Below are positions 60,728-64,000 of a stretch of DNA of 64,000 nt, one piece after another. Source of the stretch: JBGUVL01 sp964370395 (GTDB taxonomy: Bacteria; Bacillota_I; Bacilli_A; Erysipelotrichales; Erysipelotrichaceae); contig CAYJIZ010000001.1 in assembly GCA_964370395.1 (NCBI GenBank), forward strand, positions 103,936 to 167,935. The letters are read 5' to 3'. The position numbers and the translations under genes are program-made. Within the stretch, counting starts at the first letter, position 1. Each line of letters opens with the position of its first letter. The notes under the pieces were generated by a model, which worked only from the letters and a program-made list of their open reading frames with translations, was not told the origin of the DNA and searched no databases.

Positions 60728-61153
60728 ATGAAATATGTAGTTATGGTAAGTCATGGTGAATTTGCTCCAGGTTTGCACAGTGCAGTTAAAATGATGACTG
60801 GTGAACGCGATGACGTCTTAAGCACGAGCTTAAAAGACGGAATGAGCGCTGATGAATTCGCAAGTAATTTTGAAGCTTTGATTTCTGGATTTGGTGCTGA
60901 AGATGAAGTAGTGTTACTAGCTGACATCTTAAGTGGATCACCATTTACAAATGCATTAAATGTTTTAGACCAAAAAGGTTTAATGCCAAGAACATTAGTA
61001 ATTGCTGGTATGAATATGCCACTTGCAATCACTGCTGTTTTAATGAAGGACAACATGGATTTGGTTGCCCTTAAAGATGTGTTATTGTCAGAAGGTCGCA
61101 CAGGATTAGTTGAATTCTCAGTGGCTGCGGCTGATGATGACGATGATATTTAA
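60728..61153 (+). CDS. PTS mannose-family IIA component
   Basis: A 141-residue IIA-Man protein with phosphoacceptor His9 in 'VMVSHGEFAPG' and 'LADILSGSPFTNALNVL'. First gene of a complete IIA-IIB-IIC-IID operon for mannose, glucosamine or similar hexoses. The acidic tail 'AAADDDDDI' is unusual but resembles the acidic end of the IIC in the same operon. AAAGGA precedes the ATG. Confidence 0.92.
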   Translation: MKYVVMVSHGEFAPGLHSAVKMMTGERDDVLSTSLKDGMSADEFASNFEALISGFGAEDEVVLLADILSGSPFTNALNVLDQKGLMPRTLVIAGMNMPLAITAVLMKDNMDLVALKDVLLSEGRTGLVEFSVAAADDDDDI

Positions 61154-61185
61154 TCTGACTTTGGTCAATAGGAGGAAAATAAAAA

Positions 61186-61677
61186 ATGATTAGTTTTGTA
61201 AGAGTTGACGACCGTATCATTCATGGTCAAATCATCACTAGATGGTCAAAAGAGTACCCATGTGATGGAATCATTGCTGTTAATGATAAAGCAGCAACAA
61301 CACCTGTATTAAAGCAATCGTTTGTTGCTTCAACAGACAAAAAAGTATTCGTTTGGACAAAAGAACACTTTAAAGAAAAAGCACAAACAGTACTAGACAG
61401 TGATAAGAGATACTTCTTAATCACAAAAAACCCAGTTGATATGAAAGAATTATTAGTTGACTTCGGGTTTAAACCTAGTGACGTAAAACGTATCGTTATC
61501 GGTCCTTGTAACGATCGCCCAGGAGCTATTAAATTAGGACAAAATCAATCGTTAGTTCAAGAAGAAGCGGAAGCTTGTGAAGCATTAACAAACGCAGGAT
61601 ACGATGTGTACTTCGCTTTATTAGAAGAAACAGCAATCGGATCTTGGCCTAAATTCAGATCTAAATTTGGATACTAA
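61186..61677 (+). CDS. PTS mannose-family IIB component
   Basis: A 163-residue IIB-Man protein with phosphoacceptor His13 in 'FVRVDDRIIHGQIITRW'. It receives phosphate from the separate IIA protein and passes it to the sugar. IIA and IIB are separate here rather than fused as in ManX of E. coli. AGGAGG precedes its ATG. The 67 bases before IIC hold nothing recognisable. Confidence 0.92.
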   Translation: MISFVRVDDRIIHGQIITRWSKEYPCDGIIAVNDKAATTPVLKQSFVASTDKKVFVWTKEHFKEKAQTVLDSDKRYFLITKNPVDMKELLVDFGFKPSDVKRIVIGPCNDRPGAIKLGQNQSLVQEEAEACEALTNAGYDVYFALLEETAIGSWPKFRSKFGY

Positions 61678-61744
61678 TATTGGGAGTATTAGGATTTAAA
61701 TTCAGATATATACAATTAAATAACTATTAAAAAGGAGAAAAGTT

Positions 61745-62587
61745 ATGGAAGGAATTACTTGGTTACAAGCCGGATTACTTGGTGTAATGTCTTGTTTAGC
61801 TGCATCTACCATTGCTGCTTTAGGTACTACTATTGGTAACTATACTTTAAACAGACCATTAATCGCATCAGTTTTCGTAGGTTTAATTCTTGGTGATGTA
61901 GAAGGATGTATTCTTATCGCCATTCCAATGCAAATTATTTACATCGCTTTAGTTACACCTGGTGGAACAGTTGCTGCCGATTTACGTGCAGTATCTTACA
62001 TCGGTATCCCTTTAGCATACGTAACAGCAAAATCACAAGGTTTGGATTTAGCTGGAGTTGAAGCACAAGGGTTAGCAGGATCTATTGGGGCATTAGTTGG
62101 TACTGTAGGAACTGTACAGTTCTATGGAACAGCAATGATGAACCTTGTTTGGCAACACATCGGTTGGGCTAGACTAGACAAAAAAGATTTCAAAATTTTA
62201 GGTAAAGTAGAAGTGTTAATGCCTTTAATTTCTCACTTCATTATTTCATTCTTACCTGTAATGTTCATTACTTACTATGGTTCAGGAGCAGTTGCTGACT
62301 TTAAAGAAGCACTTCCAATGGATTCATGGTACATGAAAGCAATCTTTACTATTGGTAGTTTATTACCAGCTGTCGGAATCGCAATCTTATTAAAATCAGT
62401 TGTTACAAAATTAACTGACTTAATCTTCTTCGTATTTGGATTCACGATCGCAGCATCTATGGGATTAACATTAATCGCAGCTACAGCAGTTGGTGCTGTA
62501 TTCGCATTAATTAACTTCCAAATGACAATGATCAGCTTAAGAGCAGGAAGAGCTGGAGTTGCTGATGACGACGAGGAGGACATTTAA
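61745..62587 (+). CDS. PTS mannose-family IIC permease
   Basis: A 280-residue membrane protein with about six to eight hydrophobic segments ('LLGVMSCLAASTIAALGTTI', 'LIASVFVGLILGDVEGCILI', 'PMQIIYIALVTPGGTVAADL') of the IIC-Man family. It ends in an acidic tail ('VADDDEEDI') that carries the ribosome site of the IID gene. Works as a complex with IID. Confidence 0.92.
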   Translation: MEGITWLQAGLLGVMSCLAASTIAALGTTIGNYTLNRPLIASVFVGLILGDVEGCILIAIPMQIIYIALVTPGGTVAADLRAVSYIGIPLAYVTAKSQGLDLAGVEAQGLAGSIGALVGTVGTVQFYGTAMMNLVWQHIGWARLDKKDFKILGKVEVLMPLISHFIISFLPVMFITYYGSGAVADFKEALPMDSWYMKAIFTIGSLLPAVGIAILLKSVVTKLTDLIFFVFGFTIAASMGLTLIAATAVGAVFALINFQMTMISLRAGRAGVADDDEEDI

Positions 62588-62588
62588 T

Positions 62589-63482
62589 ATGAAAAAAATA
62601 TCTAAAAAGTCTTTGAACAGCTCATTCTGGCGTTGGTTCTATGGAAACTTAACATGTTTCTCTCACGAACACATGCAAACATTTGGTTACATGTGGTCAA
62701 TGCTACCAATTGTTGAAGAGTTATATGAAACAAAAGATGAACAATTCGAAAAATTACAAACTTACTACCCATTCTTCAATACTGAACCTCAAATCGGTTG
62801 TATCGTAGTTGGTATTACTGCTGGGCTTGAAGAAGCTCGTGCAAACGGTGCTGAAGAAGTAGATGACGAAATGATTAACGGTATCCGTGCTGGTCTTATG
62901 GGACCTTTAGCAGGGATCGGGGATTCATTAATCGTTGGTACTTACATTCCTGTATTATTAGGGATCGCATTAGGGTTAGCTGAAGGTGGATCAATCTTAG
63001 GTCCATTATTCTATATCGTTGTTTGGAACGTTACAAGTATTTGGTTCCAAAAATTTATTTACACTAAAGGTTACGAATTAGGAGGATCTGCAGTAGAAGT
63101 TATCGTTGGAGAACAAGCTACAGCACTTCGTGAATCAGTAATCATCATGGGTCAAGTTATCGTTGGTGCGATGGCTGCTTCATGGGTAAGTATTTCTACA
63201 GCATTAGTATTAACTACAGCTGGAGATACTGGAGAAAAAATGGTTCTTGCTAAAAATGGTAAGGACATCGTTATTGAAAAATTCGACACAACTAAAGATG
63301 TATTATTACAAGATTCTTTAGATGGAGCATTCCCTAAACTATTAACAATGTTATTCGTATTATTCTGTTGGTGGTTAATGGCTAAGAAAAACATTAGTCC
63401 AATTAAAGTTATGTTACTAATGGTTATTCTTGCATTTGTTGGGGTATTCGTTGGATTCTTCGATCCAGGATTATCTTACTAA
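62589..63482 (+). CDS. PTS mannose-family IID component
   Basis: A 297-residue IID-Man protein ('SSFWRWFYGNLTCFSHEHMQ', 'RAGLMGPLAGIGDSLIVGTY') with a hydrophobic C-terminal half. The ATG at 62589 follows GGAGGA located in the end of IIC, one base after its stop; an in-frame ATG at 62559 lies inside IIC. It completes the transporter. A residue block between about 210 and 245 is the variable loop that differs among substrates. Confidence 0.92.
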   Translation: MKKISKKSLNSSFWRWFYGNLTCFSHEHMQTFGYMWSMLPIVEELYETKDEQFEKLQTYYPFFNTEPQIGCIVVGITAGLEEARANGAEEVDDEMINGIRAGLMGPLAGIGDSLIVGTYIPVLLGIALGLAEGGSILGPLFYIVVWNVTSIWFQKFIYTKGYELGGSAVEVIVGEQATALRESVIIMGQVIVGAMAASWVSISTALVLTTAGDTGEKMVLAKNGKDIVIEKFDTTKDVLLQDSLDGAFPKLLTMLFVLFCWWLMAKKNISPIKVMLLMVILAFVGVFVGFFDPGLSY

Positions 63483-63513
63483 TCGAAAGATTATCAATAA
63501 ATTTAATTTTATT

Positions 63514-63547
63514 TCATCCCTACCTCCCAAGTGGGGATGATTTTTTT
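63514..63547 (+). terminator. Terminator of mannose PTS operon
   Basis: TCATCCC (63514-63520) and GGGATGA (63534-63540) with an inner helix, then TTTTTTT. Confidence 0.85.
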
Positions 63548-63610
63548 AAATATTGCAATGCCTTTGGGGGCATGATAAAATCTTTATAGAATAAGTTAGG
63601 AGACTCAGTT

Positions 63611-63925
63611 ATGACAAATAAAGAAAAAGAAAATATGAAGAACGAAATTGCTTTTCGTGATGTAATGACAAGAAAAGTAGGGAAGTATAGTAAATTCTGT
63701 TTATTGTTCTGCTTGTTGTTTGCAGCATTAGCATACTGGGGATTCAGTGGTATGCAAGATAATTTCTTAAATGTAGGGGACGATGTAAGAAATGTACTAA
63801 AATGGGTTGGGTTAGTGATTGCTATTCCAACAGGAGTATTATCTATCATGTTCTTTGTTGCCTATAGAAAATCAAAGAAACGCGTACTATTCTTAATTGA
63901 TAAGTTACAAGGAAAAGTAAAATAA
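63611..63925 (+). CDS. Small membrane protein of unknown function
   Basis: A 104-residue protein with two hydrophobic segments (about 28-46 and 64-84) and basic ends. AGGAGA precedes the ATG. It lies after the mannose PTS terminator, so it is a separate gene, and a long hairpin follows it. Small DUF-type proteins occur after mannose PTS operons (ManO-like), but this one is not recognised as such. Confidence 0.6.
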   Translation: MTNKEKENMKNEIAFRDVMTRKVGKYSKFCLLFCLLFAALAYWGFSGMQDNFLNVGDDVRNVLKWVGLVIAIPTGVLSIMFFVAYRKSKKRVLFLIDKLQGKVK

Positions 63926-63951
63926 AAAGGACAGGATTTGACTAGTAAACT

Positions 63952-63999
63952 ATACCCTATAGAACAGACACAAAAAAAGAAGTGTCATCTATAGGGTAT
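63952..63999. repeat. Long inverted repeat at window end, probable bidirectional terminator
   Basis: ATACCCTATAG (63952-63962) with CTATAGGGTAT (63989-63999), and inner GACAC/GTGTC, around AAAAAAAGAA. The sequence after base 64000 is not visible, so the U tract cannot be judged. Confidence 0.55.
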
Positions 64000-64000
64000 T

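Noticed and set aside
1..64000. Insertion sequences, transposases, rRNA genes or CRISPR arrays
   Set aside because: None seen on reading both strands.

Overview
The window is AT-rich DNA from a low-GC Gram-positive anaerobe (Bacillota). AGGAGG-type ribosome sites, sigma-A promoters, an LPXTG-like wall anchor, three DeoR regulators, four PTS systems and two oxygen-sensitive glycyl radical enzymes suggest a fermentative gut or oral species, perhaps Erysipelotrichaceae-like. That placement is inference. TGG is used for Trp and TGA as a stop, so the genetic code is standard.

Region 1 (1-12.4 kb) is the late right part of a siphovirus-type prophage. In order it holds a minor capsid fragment, tail tube protein, two overlapping tail assembly chaperones, tape measure, a distal-tail candidate, a tail-associated protein, a DUF859-type fibre, holin and endolysin. 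It ends in a cargo segment: an Abi_2/AbiF-type HEPN abortive-infection protein preceded by a compact, strongly promoted candidate small RNA, plus a small membrane protein. The integrase is not in view and the exact right attachment site is not established.

Region 2 (12.7-23.1 kb) is ordinary chromosome: methyltransferase, acetyltransferase, 2-hydroxyacid dehydrogenase, tRNA-Arg, a YtrA-type GntR/ABC operon with a clear operator, two overlapping XRE regulators, an Rrf2 regulator with cysteine synthase, a MATE pump, a C_GCAxxG_C_C protein and a HAD phosphatase.

Region 3 (23.1-38.3 kb) is a carbohydrate island framed by two glycyl radical enzymes with GCVE active sites. A divergent activase and a DeoR regulator accompany the first. 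Between them lie a GatZ/KbaZ-type protein, a DUF4867 protein, a second DeoR regulator, a lactose-type PTS, 6-phospho-beta-galactosidase, LacA/LacB and a DeoC-type aldolase. LacC and LacD are not seen. KbaZ acting as a tagatose-6-phosphate 4-epimerase would close that gap.

Region 4 (38.5-49.5 kb) is a galactitol-type PTS operon with two IIB proteins, two DhaK/DhaL kinase pairs (one dhaK broken by a single in-frame TGA), a PRD regulator, a FucA-like aldolase, a histidine phosphatase and a split transketolase. It looks like a ketose or polyol kinase-transketolase pathway of unknown substrate.

Region 5 (49.5-64 kb) holds a flavodoxin, a PHP phosphoesterase, and a DeoR-controlled hexulose-phosphate synthase/isomerase operon with a cupin and an MFS transporter. 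It continues with HAD and SIS proteins, a wall-anchored protein with an SPNTG sorting signal, mannose-6-phosphate isomerase and a mannose-family PTS behind a promoter with a cre-like site.
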